A stretch of 64,000 nucleotides of DNA, taken from assembly GCF_020085105.1 (NCBI RefSeq), contig NC_058053.1, forward strand, positions 20,859,388-20,923,387. The letters run 5' to 3'. Positions within the stretch are counted from its first letter, which is position 1. Each line of letters opens with the position of its first letter. Positions 27,701 to 37,679 of the stretch are shown here, piece after piece. The stretch is from Siniperca chuatsi. Taxonomy: Eukaryota; Chordata; Actinopteri; Centrarchiformes; Sinipercidae. The notes under the pieces are model-generated. The model was not told the DNA's origin. It was given only the letters and a program-made list of their open reading frames with translations, and ran no database searches. The translations under genes were made by a program, and so were the position numbers.

Positions 27701-27773
27701 CTCTTTAACCCTGGAGTGCGATATGTATGAGAGTGATGTGATGTTAGACACCCTGTCAGATACCAGCACGTGA
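15764..27773 (+). CDS. cdc16: Anaphase-promoting complex subunit CDC16 (APC6)
   Basis: Eighteen coding exons: 15764-15811, 15996-16050, 16357-16454, 16679-16717, 16849-16989, 18127-18286, 18415-18509, 18994-19127, 20405-20484, 20615-20664, 20753-20826, 20935-21060, 21917-22069, 22713-22776, 22902-22963, 26143-26278, 26811-26901, 27520-27773. They join in phase to 619 aa, against about 620 for human CDC16. The protein is a scaffold of the APC/C ubiquitin ligase that drives mitotic exit. TPR repeats form most of it, for example [39 protein letters not shown] and [19 protein letters not shown]. The start [16 protein letters not shown] is the usual N-terminus. The C-terminal tail has several Thr-Pro sites (TPALMK, TPRLED, TPLSNQ, TPLRLS) of the kind phosphorylated by mitotic kinases. 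No break is seen. The 3.2-kb intron 15 carries a FABP-bearing mobile element. Confidence 0.97.
19400..19995 (-). mobile_element. Fragment of a non-LTR (L2/CR1-like) LINE reverse transcriptase
   Basis: On the minus strand, a recognisable reverse-transcriptase C-terminal region is readable: ARNLGV near 19990, then [28 protein letters not shown] and [16 protein letters not shown] around 19620-19780. These are the usual blocks downstream of the catalytic core in L2/CR1-type elements. Several stops and shifts interrupt it, and there is no 5' part, so it is a dead 5'-truncated copy in cdc16 intron 8, antisense to the gene. Confidence 0.8.
23632..24374. mobile_element. TTAA-flanked element carrying a host-gene fragment
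   Basis: The ends are inverted repeats: AGGGGCAATATGTAGGATT on the left, and the complement of AAGGGGCAATATGTAAGAATT on the right. Both are bordered by TTAA (23628-23631 and 24375-24378), the target preference of piggyBac-type elements. No transposase is present. The right half contains a spliced FABP coding fragment described separately. It sits in cdc16 intron 15, in the sense direction for the FABP piece. Superfamily assignment rests only on TTAA and the repeats. Confidence 0.65.
24020..24284 (+). pseudogene. Intronless fatty-acid-binding-protein (FABP) retrocopy fragment
   Basis: From 24020 a reading frame runs 87 codons to a stop at 24278-24280. It contains the FABP signature ([16 protein letters not shown]), then [29 protein letters not shown] and [12 protein letters not shown]. 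This spans the first intron position of FABP genes (after ENFDxYMxxx) without an intron, and in a shifted frame IITVEN (24267-24284) resembles the start of exon 3, so it looks like a spliced-mRNA copy. The base triplet before VEQFVG is TAG where ATG would be expected, the C-terminal third is missing and a 1-nt shift ends the frame. The wording is closest to the heart/adipocyte/fabp11 group. Probably not functional; flanked by the TTAA element ends. Confidence 0.8.
24535..24690. repeat. Teleost interspersed repeat fragment
   Basis: Contains GGCCAGAGGCATTATGTTTT, repeated GTCCGTCC, and ACAAACGTCCACTTGGACTC followed by AAGGATGAACTGA. This series is familiar from a common fish dispersed repeat. 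It lies in cdc16 intron 15, close to the right end of the FABP-carrying element. Confidence 0.5.
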
Positions 27774-28243
27774 TCTCATCCTGTCAGGAGGTGGAACTGT
27801 CGTAGCAACAGGTTGTCATAGGTACACATATCCAAACCCAAGGACAGCTATCAAACCAAAACTTTGGCACCTGTCCTCCACCAAAGGTTTCCTGTGGATT
27901 CCCCCTCTTGTGCATTATATATGGTTGTTTTTGAAAGTGACAAAACATAGAACATGCCATTGTGAACATGGGTGAATTTGTATAAAGCACCTGCTGTTCA
28001 TCATATTAATTTTCCAAGAATGCACTTTATAAGGGGAATTAACATGTGCCTTGGTTAGGGGGCTGAGTACTTGGTTAAGCACTGGACCTTGGGTTAAGCC
28101 TGAAGACACTGGGAACATGTGGTCCTCTGACACTTGATTGAACAGAGCAAACACAGCCGCACACCTCACATCACAAGACTAGTCACTTATTACTGCCTAT
28201 GGCAGGACTCTCCGTGTTGCTTAACCTGTGGATTTACACCTTG

Positions 28244-28249
28244 AATAAA
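28244..28249 (+). terminator. AATAAA polyadenylation signal of cdc16
   Basis: AATAAA about 470 nt after the cdc16 stop codon; the best canonical signal between the stop and the Tc1 element that begins near 28508. Confidence 0.6.
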
Positions 28250-28507
28250 GAGCCAGCTAAATACAAGCAGTTTTGGTGCAAACAATTCTTGGTAATTCCT
28301 ACAATAAACCAGGCTTTTATCTTAAAAGATTTTAGCATATCTGTGTTTTCTGTTAATCTAATATAAAGTGGTTGTTTTGTAAAACCCACAGAACACGTTG
28401 TTATGGCGATAGGGCTGGGCATTTTTTTATATTATCCTTTATTTTCTACTTACTGTCATATCGACAGAATTAGTGACAAAATCCTCAATGAGATACTTTA
28501 GATTATA

Positions 28508-29942
<1,435 letters not shown>

Positions 29943-30460
29943 GGTGTCTAAATGGGTGAGTTACTTTTAAAACCTGTTACAGCATGAAATCTTGCATACT
30001 TTCAAACATGTTCTAATAAACCACTAAATGTTTGAATAAATGCTTTGAACAAACAACACAATCATTTTACAGTACGATTTTTAATACTAAGTAAATTTTG
30101 TCATCGAGATGCTGTGATAATTATCCAGATATTTGCCCATATAGAATATAGTTATTAGTGATTATAGAATTAAACCATATAGTTGAAATGGTGAAGATTT
30201 TGTGGAAAACAAACAATATTTACAATACTATTGTAACTCTTAAATGTTACATCCAACTGTCCTACAACATACATTTATCATTTTGTAATACAAAACTCCT
30301 TTTAGTGTGGCTGCACTGAATTAATAGCAGATCAGAGTTCTTTTGCAGCGAAGCTATAACAATGTAAAATAATTTACCATTAATTCCAACCCCTCCAGAG
30401 AAAACAATGCCACGTGATGTGTAGGCTACACGTAGTGTGTGAAAAGTGTGTGGGATTTGT

Positions 30461-30573
30461 TGGGTCTCTGTAAATAATATTATAAAGAGTACGGTCTAGA
30501 CCTACTCAATAGGAAAAGTGCAATGAGAAAACTTCTGTTATGAATTGGCGCTATATAAATAAAATAAATTGAA
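30461..30573 (+). repeat. LINE 3' tail (L2/Rex-like)
   Basis: TGGGTCTCTGTAAATAATAT, AAAGAGTACGGTCTAGACCT and TTGGCGCTATATAAATAAAA follow one another as in the 3' end of an abundant teleost non-LTR element. Only the tail is present. It ends about 190 bp before the MGC small gene. Confidence 0.6.
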
Positions 30574-30759
30574 ACGGACTGGAGCTCAGACCATCCTCTC
30601 AAAGGTGATTCGGTTAAGGGGAGGAGTGAGGTCTCCGAGCCTCAAATGAAAACACACTCTCCATCCCCTTTCCGACAGTCACAGGCCAGATACAGTATTT
30701 CTCCGTTTACCACCGGGACTTTTTCCCAATGGAGAGCAGTTTTAGTAACTTCAGGAGAG

Positions 30760-31380
30760 ATGGGCTGTACTCCGTCTAAGTCGGCCGTCATTTACACCCA
30801 AGACAAGGTCTGCCGGGACATGGACACCTGCTCCACCTTTGTTCCCAGCCTGAAGAGCTCCGTGTCGACACCAGAGAGACCGCGGCTGTGTGTGGAGACC
30901 AGCAATGGCAGGCGAACTTTACTCAGTGGTGAGTTTATGGTCAGTTCATAAAGCCAATTTGTGGCGAAGTTGTCCACCAGGCTTTTTAGTAATCCTGCTT
31001 AAGAAATTGCTTTCAAATACATTTGTAAGGATTTCATGTCTGGTGTGTGCTCAGAAAAAAAAATAAAAATGCATTCCCCATATGGCGTGCGATGATTGCT
31101 TGTGTAAATGGAAAATGTCCTGAAGAAGATATGACAGCATGTTATTCCAGGAAAAAGCAGTGCATCGAATTCAGCCACCACCTTGCTAAATTAACGTCCG
31201 ATGTTCCCTGCAGTTCCCTGCCGAGATGTCCACGGGCGGTCAGTGAGCCAGTCCTCCTACCCGGAATCCTGGAGCTCTGCAGGCAGCGTCGCTCCAGGCA
31301 GCTCGTACAGTGCGAATCAGTTCAGCATGAAGCCCCCCACCCTTAATCCGGACCTGCACGGTGACACCGGGACTGCCTAA
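30760..31380 (+). CDS. Unrecognised 111-aa protein with N-terminal MGC lipidation motif
   Basis: Two exons, 30760-30928 and 31214-31380, join in phase (G split as g/tt) to 111 aa; donor GTGAGT, acceptor TTCCCTGCAG. The ATG at 30760 is in a GAGAGATGG context; an open frame runs further upstream but lacks character. The protein begins MGCTPSKSAVIYTQDK: Gly2 is a predicted N-myristoylation site and Cys3 a predicted palmitoylation site, so membrane anchoring is likely. The rest is polar and Ser-rich, with no folded domain I can name: FVPSLKSS, STPERPRLCVET, then SQSSYPESWSSAGS and a KPPTLNPDLHG tail. The MGCxPS start also occurs in PDE8 and in PCARE, but nothing after it matches those long proteins. 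Third-position GC is higher than in the surroundings, which supports coding. It lies between cdc16 and upf3a, in the same direction. Confidence 0.6.
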
Positions 31381-31744
31381 CTCCAACCTGCAGTTATAGC
31401 GTGACACTGGGACATAAATTGTGGAGTACAACAAGTGGGAGTCGGGTTATTTTCACACTACATGTACGTGTTTGCTGCAAAAAAACAACAACAAAAAAAC
31501 AGTTTCTTAGCCCATCTATGGTGAAAATCGGCCAGCATGTCAGCTGCATGCATTGGATGCGATCTTAAAGAAATAAATGCGTTTCTGAGCTGTTTGAATA
31601 TTTTATCATTGATTATGATATTTTAAAAAAACAGCTGCACGACCATTAACTAAGTAGTGTTCTGTGTATGCGCTGATTGAATTTGATTCAGATTAATAAT
31701 ACAAAGTATAATCGACAAATAAATGATGATGTATTATTAGAGGT

Positions 31745-32110
31745 TTAGATAAGACTTTATTCCTCCCATGGGGGAAATTCACATGCTACCCAGCAGAATA
31801 TAAAGTAAATTACACTGAGCTCCACCTTTACCAGCTGCAACATTAAAGTGATGTACACATTAATGCATCAATAATTATAATCAAATAAAATAATAAACAT
31901 TATTCTAAAATGGACCGTTTTGCATAATGAGTACTTTTACCTTTGGTACTTTAAGTAGCTAGATTGTTGCTAATACTTTTGTACTTTTACTTAAGTAACA
32001 TTTTAAATGCCTGACTTTTACTTGTGTTTTACTGTTTTTAACAGAGTATTTCTACCCTGTGGTATTGTACTACTTTTACTTAAATAAAAGATCTACTTCT
32101 TCCACCAATA
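31745..32110 (-). repeat. Composite of teleost repeats
   Basis: The left edge (AGACTTTATTCCTCCCATGG, GGGAAATTCA) looks like a common LINE-derived end. From about 31915 to 32110 lies a copy of a repeat rich in ACTTTTACTTAAGTAA and TACTACTTTTACTT, ending TCTACTTCTTCCACCA. The same family is present in the opposite orientation at 51592-51860. Confidence 0.55.
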
Positions 32111-32640
32111 CATAAATCTTTGATTCCAATACACTTTTTTATTTTTATTTTATTGATTTATCTATAGTGTCCTTGCCAAGATAGGCAGCAATAACAGCTA
32201 GTTACAGACAAGCAACACAAGACAGGTAACTCAAAATATGCCACAAAATCAGAATTAAACAGAAAAGCTTTAAAAGACCTAAATGGCACCTTAAAGCATC
32301 CCAAGAGCTGTCTAAAACCATGAAAATAACTAAGGGACAGTACGAGAATTATTGGGGTGGGGAGGGGAGGCTGAATCTTATATTTCATTTTATAAAAATC
32401 AGGAGACCCTTCCCAGCCTTATTTATATTTTAGGTGGACTCTCCCCTTGACATTGATAAAAATGAAAATTGTCTTTGTTTCACACCTTTAATAGTAGCTG
32501 TGGACGTCTCCGGAGGTATATATATTTTTATTTCTCATATTTTTTTTGTTTTTTGTCCCAGGAGGTATATGCTACAGACAGAGTAGCATTATATCAAAGC
32601 TGCCTTTTTAAATCTCTCTCCACTCACGATATTACTATAC

Positions 32641-32650
32641 TCTCGCGAGA
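32641..32650. promoter_or_regulatory. TCTCGCGAGA core promoter element of upf3a
   Basis: A perfect 10-bp palindrome TCTCGCGAGA lies 41 bp before the upf3a start codon. This element is found in many CpG-type housekeeping promoters and is bound by BANP (and reported for ZBTB33). Its position next to the first coding exon fits a role in upf3a transcription, possibly just inside the 5' UTR. Confidence 0.7.
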
Positions 32651-32690
32651 ACACAGCGACTTAACACGGGCGAGAGGGCGATGGAGAGAA

Positions 32691-35600
32691 ATGAGGTCAG
32701 AAAAGGACCAAATGACCGTGGGCAAGGCGAAAAGCGTCGTCGAGATACAGTTTAGAGACATCCCAAAAGAGCAGGAAAACATTCCCGGTAACCCCAAGCA
32801 GAGAGAGGAGAAGAAAGAGGTTTTTACTAAGGTGGGTAGTCGAGCGTTTGCGATGTGTCGCATTGTTTACGCTGTATGGAAAACAGACATGGAGGAGGCA
32901 TGGAGGGAGGTGGGATCATTTCAGCACCGCGGACAGCGGCAGGAGTAGGCTCATTGTAGGATTCACGACGATCCCGCAGTTTCTCCAATCTGTCAGCCAG
33001 ACCTATAACCTCATATCATCATAGATTTCACATTTCCCTCTGACTTTTTTTTTTGATGCAATGATTTATATTGTTCGTAAATTATGGTGTAACACTCATC
33101 TCTCTCTCTCTCAACATTTCACGCCCTGTAATCCCGGTTTTAGACTCCTAAACCCTCATTTACCCTGTAGTAAAAATAGTTGCAAAGGTGTCATGTAAAT
33201 ATGATTAATTCCGTATTTATTACACTATATCGGAGTAATGTTTTAGTGTATAAAATGTCAAAACGTTTGACAGATGTCCATCTGCAGGTCCCAGAGCCCA
33301 AAGTGATACCTTCTAAATGCTTATTTTGTCTGTGTACATTTGAGTATCTTACGTTTTTGTATTCTGTTTAAGGCCTTAACATAAAATAACAATTCCCCTT
33401 TATATTTTCCTTTAAGTATCTTTAAGGTTACAAAAAGTCATCTTGTATCACTCTATCAGAAAGTATTATATCTGTATACTCAGTTTCAGCTTGTTCCAAC
33501 CCTTGTTAGTTGAAAAATATTCAAACCCAAGACTCCATGTTTTGTTTTTGTTTTGTTTTTAGCCTAACATATTTGGTATTTACCTTTGGAAACTGAAGAA
33601 ATAATATATAAATTATTGATTACAGGTGGTGATTCGAAGGCTTCCACCTAACCTGTCAAAGGACCAGCTAGAGGAACAGCTCAGTCCGCTTCCATCCTAT
33701 GACTATTTTGAGTTCTTTCCAGCTGATCAAAGGTAATCTTGATAAATGCTTTAACCAAACAACAAATAATAATAACTTATTGATGCTTATGATACCAAAT
33801 CTTGTTGCTTTTTCCCTTACATGAGAATGTTCATGACTTCTCCCTCTTTCTCTTTGGCTCTTTCCACAGTCTTTATCCCCACCTGTTCTGCAGAGCATAT
33901 ATCAATTTTAAAAACCCTGACGATATCCTGCTGTTTAGGGACCGGTTTGATGGTTACGTCTTCATTGACAACAAGGGTATTTCTTGATTTTGTTTAAACT
34001 CAGTTTGACTTTGTTGCCAGTATGGTGGTGATGAAGGTGGCCACACAGTGCAATCTGTTCTGCTGTATTAAATGCAAACAAAGAAGTGTTTGTTTTACAG
34101 CTACAGGCTGAATTGTGTGGACAGAGAGGTGGCTTTAGCACTTTTGGTGCCATTGTTACTATTTGATAGCTAGTCTGTTAAATGATGACCGGTCTTTTGT
34201 TTCAATATTTACTCAGGCCAGGAGTATCCTGCAGTGGTAGAGTTTGCCCCCTTCCAGAAAATCTCAAAGAAGAAGCTAAAAAAGAAAGATGCCAAAGCTG
34301 GGAGCATTGAAGAAGGTACTGAAATATAAAGCTTGAGCCATCATTAGAATCTATCTTAGCTTGTAAATCTATTGTTCCTTTGTGGTTTTAAGATGTACAG
34401 AAAATCAATATTTGGGATTTTTTGATGATAAAACATGTTGCTTTAATTCATATTCATCTTGGCCCTGAAACTCCCTCAGACCCGGAATATAAGCGATTCT
34501 TGGAGAATTACTCCTGTGATGAGGAGAAGTCGATGGCCAACCCTGAGACTCTGCTGGGAGAGATAGAGGCCAAGACCAGAGAGCTCATAGGTACAGTACC
34601 ATATGCACAGATTATTTTTTTTTATTTTTCTTGTGAATCATAATAATAACTTTCAAGATTCAGAACATGAACGTCTGTTTACTTCTCTCCTTTTCTTTCG
34701 GTTTCAGCCAAACGGACAACACCGCTGTTGGAGTACATTAAGAATAAGAAAATTGAGAAACAGGTAAGAAAGAAAAAAAGCTTAAATGGAAACAAATTCA
34801 CAAATGTGAAGAATCTTTTCTCATGTGCCACATCTCTTCTTACAGAGAATAAGAGAGGAGAAGAGAGAGGAGAGGAGAAGAAGAGAGCTTGAAAAGAAGC
34901 GGCAAAGGGAGGAGGAAAAGAGAAAGCGACGAGAGGAGGAGAGACGCAAACGAAAAGAGGCAGAGAAGCAGAAGAAATTGTCTGATAAAGACATCAAAAT
35001 CAAGGTAACTCTTCATCACTAAAAATCATTTTCATCCTTAGTTGTTTATCCTAGATGTTTGGATTGTGTGGTAGCATGTAGTTATGGAGTTTCCCTGTAT
35101 TATCTGCATATCCAGCTCCTGAAGAAAAGTGACAGAGACGATGATGTGGATTCAGACAGAATGAAAGACAAAAGTGACATTGGAGAGACAGACAGAGGCA
35201 AATGGGAGAAAGCTGGAGGACAAATGAAGTCAAAGGACCCCAAAGACAAGTAAGGATTGTGAAATCCTTCACTGTAGCTGCACAACTTTCTGTTACAGGG
35301 GGCTTTCTGTGAGATGTACCACTTTACATTCAGGCATACCTAGGGTTTATAGCACTAGTAACTTTAATAGTAAATCTTTTTGATGCAGCCTGATGGTGTG
35401 TCTATCTTCTGCCAATGTGGCTTGCTTTGTCTTTTTAACAAGCTCCCTATTAAAACCGAAGGGACCCTTCCATTTAATAATGGATTCCTTACCTTCTGAA
35501 AGAAGACTGTGGAGCTATATAAATATGAATATATAAATATTAACATCTATAACTGCAGCTTGATATCGTAAAATATAAATTGAAAAACCCACAATGTTTT

Positions 35601-37639
35601 ACCAAGGAGATCAATACAGCCTACACTTATAGATATATTTCCATGTTACAATGAAACATCAATCATGCAGTTTTCAGTTAGTAAGGTCAGAGGTCAGTCA
35701 GTCTATGGGAAGGGTCTGTCCTGATTAATTGAAGAGCTAGGTGACATTTGTAGAGGATAGATACCAGCCAAAAAGGATCCATAAGTGTGAGCTCACAACC
35801 AAATGCCAATCCAAATATTCATTTTATTTATTCTAATGGATAATTGCTGATCTGTAAAGCATTAACATATTATTTCCTAACCACTAATTAAGTGGTAATT
35901 AAGTAATTAAAGGCACAATTCGTGAGCCAAATGAAAAAAGGGAGGCAGCCCCAACACCTAAATTCAAAATATAGTGTAAAGTGGTACCAAGAATTCTCAT
36001 AATAACAACTATGTTTGTGTAATAATTATGTATCTGGTGTCTATGCAATCTCTACTCTGACCACTAGAGGTCAGCCTGAGAGTGACAAGGAGCAGAGAGA
36101 GCAACATGGCCGCAGACAGAGAGATAAGGATCACCGTGGGAAAGATGAAGAGAGGAAACGACAGCGACACCACTATGAATTTGACAAGTTTATGCGCCGC
36201 AAAGATGAGACAAAATGGGGAAAGGGCTACTGCCAGGACCGAGCCAAGAAAGAGGGGCACCATCATGGCTATTCTTACTGCCCTGATAGTGGAGACAAAC
36301 TGGGAAAGGAGGACAGGGAGGACCTGGGTAACAGGAAGGAACGCCTCCGAAACAAGGTGAGCGAGAAGGTGAGCATGAGATGGGGGGTAAGGTGACAACT
36401 ATTTGCTTTGTTTCTCATGATGTAACTGCGTTTCAGATGTTGCATATACTAGTGCAAGTTCTCATACAGTGATAGCACCATTGGTAATCGGTACTGTAGG
36501 TAATACACTGACTATGGATAAGTACCTCATACAACCCCACTTCAAAAAACCCAAACTATCCCTTTAATTAACCATATTACATGACATTTAATTTCACAAC
36601 GAAGAGGCACAGAGTTTGATTCTTGGCTTCAGTCTTTCTGTGTCGAGGCTACCCGTGTTTATATAAGTTTCCTCTAGGTGCTGCAGATTCCTCCCACAGA
36701 ACAAATACATGCTAATGGGGCAAATGTTAGACCCTTAATTGCTCATAAGGGTAACGGCATGTTTGGCCTGTGAAAAAACTACTATGATGTTAGTCGTGAT
36801 GGCTCACAGTGAACTGGACGTGACAGTTTGAACCAACAACACACTGAAAGTACTGCTGAATTAAAGGCTGTCAGAATCAGTGCTGAATGTTGTGGCCGCA
36901 TGAACGACAACATGTTCACTTACTGATGTACATTTGAATGGAGATGTGTCTCCGTACGGAAGTGCCTGGCATTATGGTGCTTCTTCAGGCCTTAATAAAC
37001 ATTGGAATCAAATATAAATGCTATACAAAGCAATCCATTAAACAAATCCATGAAATATAAACCAAATAAAATAAGACTATAGGGGTAAAATGTTTTAACT
37101 CACTAGGTTGTCTCTTTGTTCAGCCCTCAATCATGGTTTGGAGAGAAAAGGCTGACAGACCTAAAGGGAGGTTTATTTTTATAACTTTGTGGTAGCGTTT
37201 CTGAGCCGTAGCTGAAACTCCTCAGGGAGTTGGGTGTGATATTTGTGACTTAACAGCCTGTGATGTCAGACAACCAGGGTGTTTTCTGTACCTGCTAGCC
37301 CAGGGCATGTTGGGATACTTCAGCCCTGTGTGACTTGGAAAAGAATAAGCAGGATAAAGAAAATGAATGAGTATGTATATAAATAATATGAATATTGAAA
37401 TTGTGTGCTGCTTGTCTCTCCCATGTCCCTGCTCTCTTGTCTCCCTGCAGGACCGTCCAGCCATGCAGCTCTATCAGCCAGGTGCACGCAACAGGAAGCG
37501 CATGAGCTCAACAGGCAAAAGCTATGACTGCATCCCTGTGGGCCACTCACCTGAATCCGGGACAGAGCATTGTTATGAAGTGGTCGCTCTGGCAACAGGG
37601 CTGGAAAAGGGGTTTGAGAAAAGCAAAGATGAACAGTGA
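32691..37639 (+). CDS. upf3a: Nonsense-mediated decay factor UPF3A
   Basis: Ten coding exons: 32691-32831, 33626-33732, 33870-33976, 34217-34315, 34480-34590, 34708-34763, 34846-35004, 35116-35249, 36068-36356, 37451-37639, in phase, 463 aa (human UPF3A about 476). The start MRSEK is the UPF3A N-terminus; an ATG 10 bases upstream (32681) is out of frame and closes after 24 codons. Residues about 48-140 are the RNP-type domain that binds UPF2 (VVIRRLPP, DYFEFF, RAYINFKNPDDI, FRDRFDGYVF). Next comes a long charged Arg/Glu/Lys coiled-coil region, and near the C-terminus the exon-junction-complex-binding motif (NKDRPAMQLYQPGARNRKR). UPF3 proteins link UPF2/UPF1 to exon junctions in mRNA surveillance. 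The RNP domain reads as UPF3A, and cdc16 linkage supports this, though the C-terminal motif is UPF3B-like. Exon 4 is 99 nt, so it can be skipped without a frameshift. Confidence 0.95.
36497..36563 (-). repeat. End fragment of a TTAA-type teleost MITE
   Basis: ACTGACTATGGATAAGTACC, CATACAACCCCACTTCAAAA and AACTATCCCTTTAA form one end of a very common percomorph MITE, bordered by TTAA at 36564-36567. No second end is seen. It lies in upf3a intron 9. Confidence 0.55.
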
Positions 37640-37666
37640 GCAGTCTGGATGTATATAGAAAATACA

Positions 37667-37672
37667 AATAAA
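37667..37672 (+). terminator. AATAAA polyadenylation signal of upf3a
   Basis: AATAAA 28 nt after the upf3a stop codon would give a very short 3' UTR; a further AATAAA near 38876 could give a 1.2-kb alternative. Confidence 0.5.
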
Positions 37673-37679
37673 TTATTCA

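Noticed and set aside
32681-32755. Upstream ATG as the upf3a start
   Set aside because: It is in a different frame and stops after 24 codons; the ATG at 32691 gives the family N-terminus. It could act as a small upstream frame overlapping the true start, but that is unproven.
36009-36398. 129-codon minus-strand hydrophobic frame
   Set aside because: It is the antisense shadow of upf3a exon 9, whose Arg/Glu/Lys codons read as Leu/Ser/Phe on the other strand.
35900-36567. A single TTAA element spanning upf3a exon 9
   Set aside because: TTAAAGGCACAATTCG at the left and CTATCCCTTTAA at the right are not reverse complements, so they are not two ends of one element.
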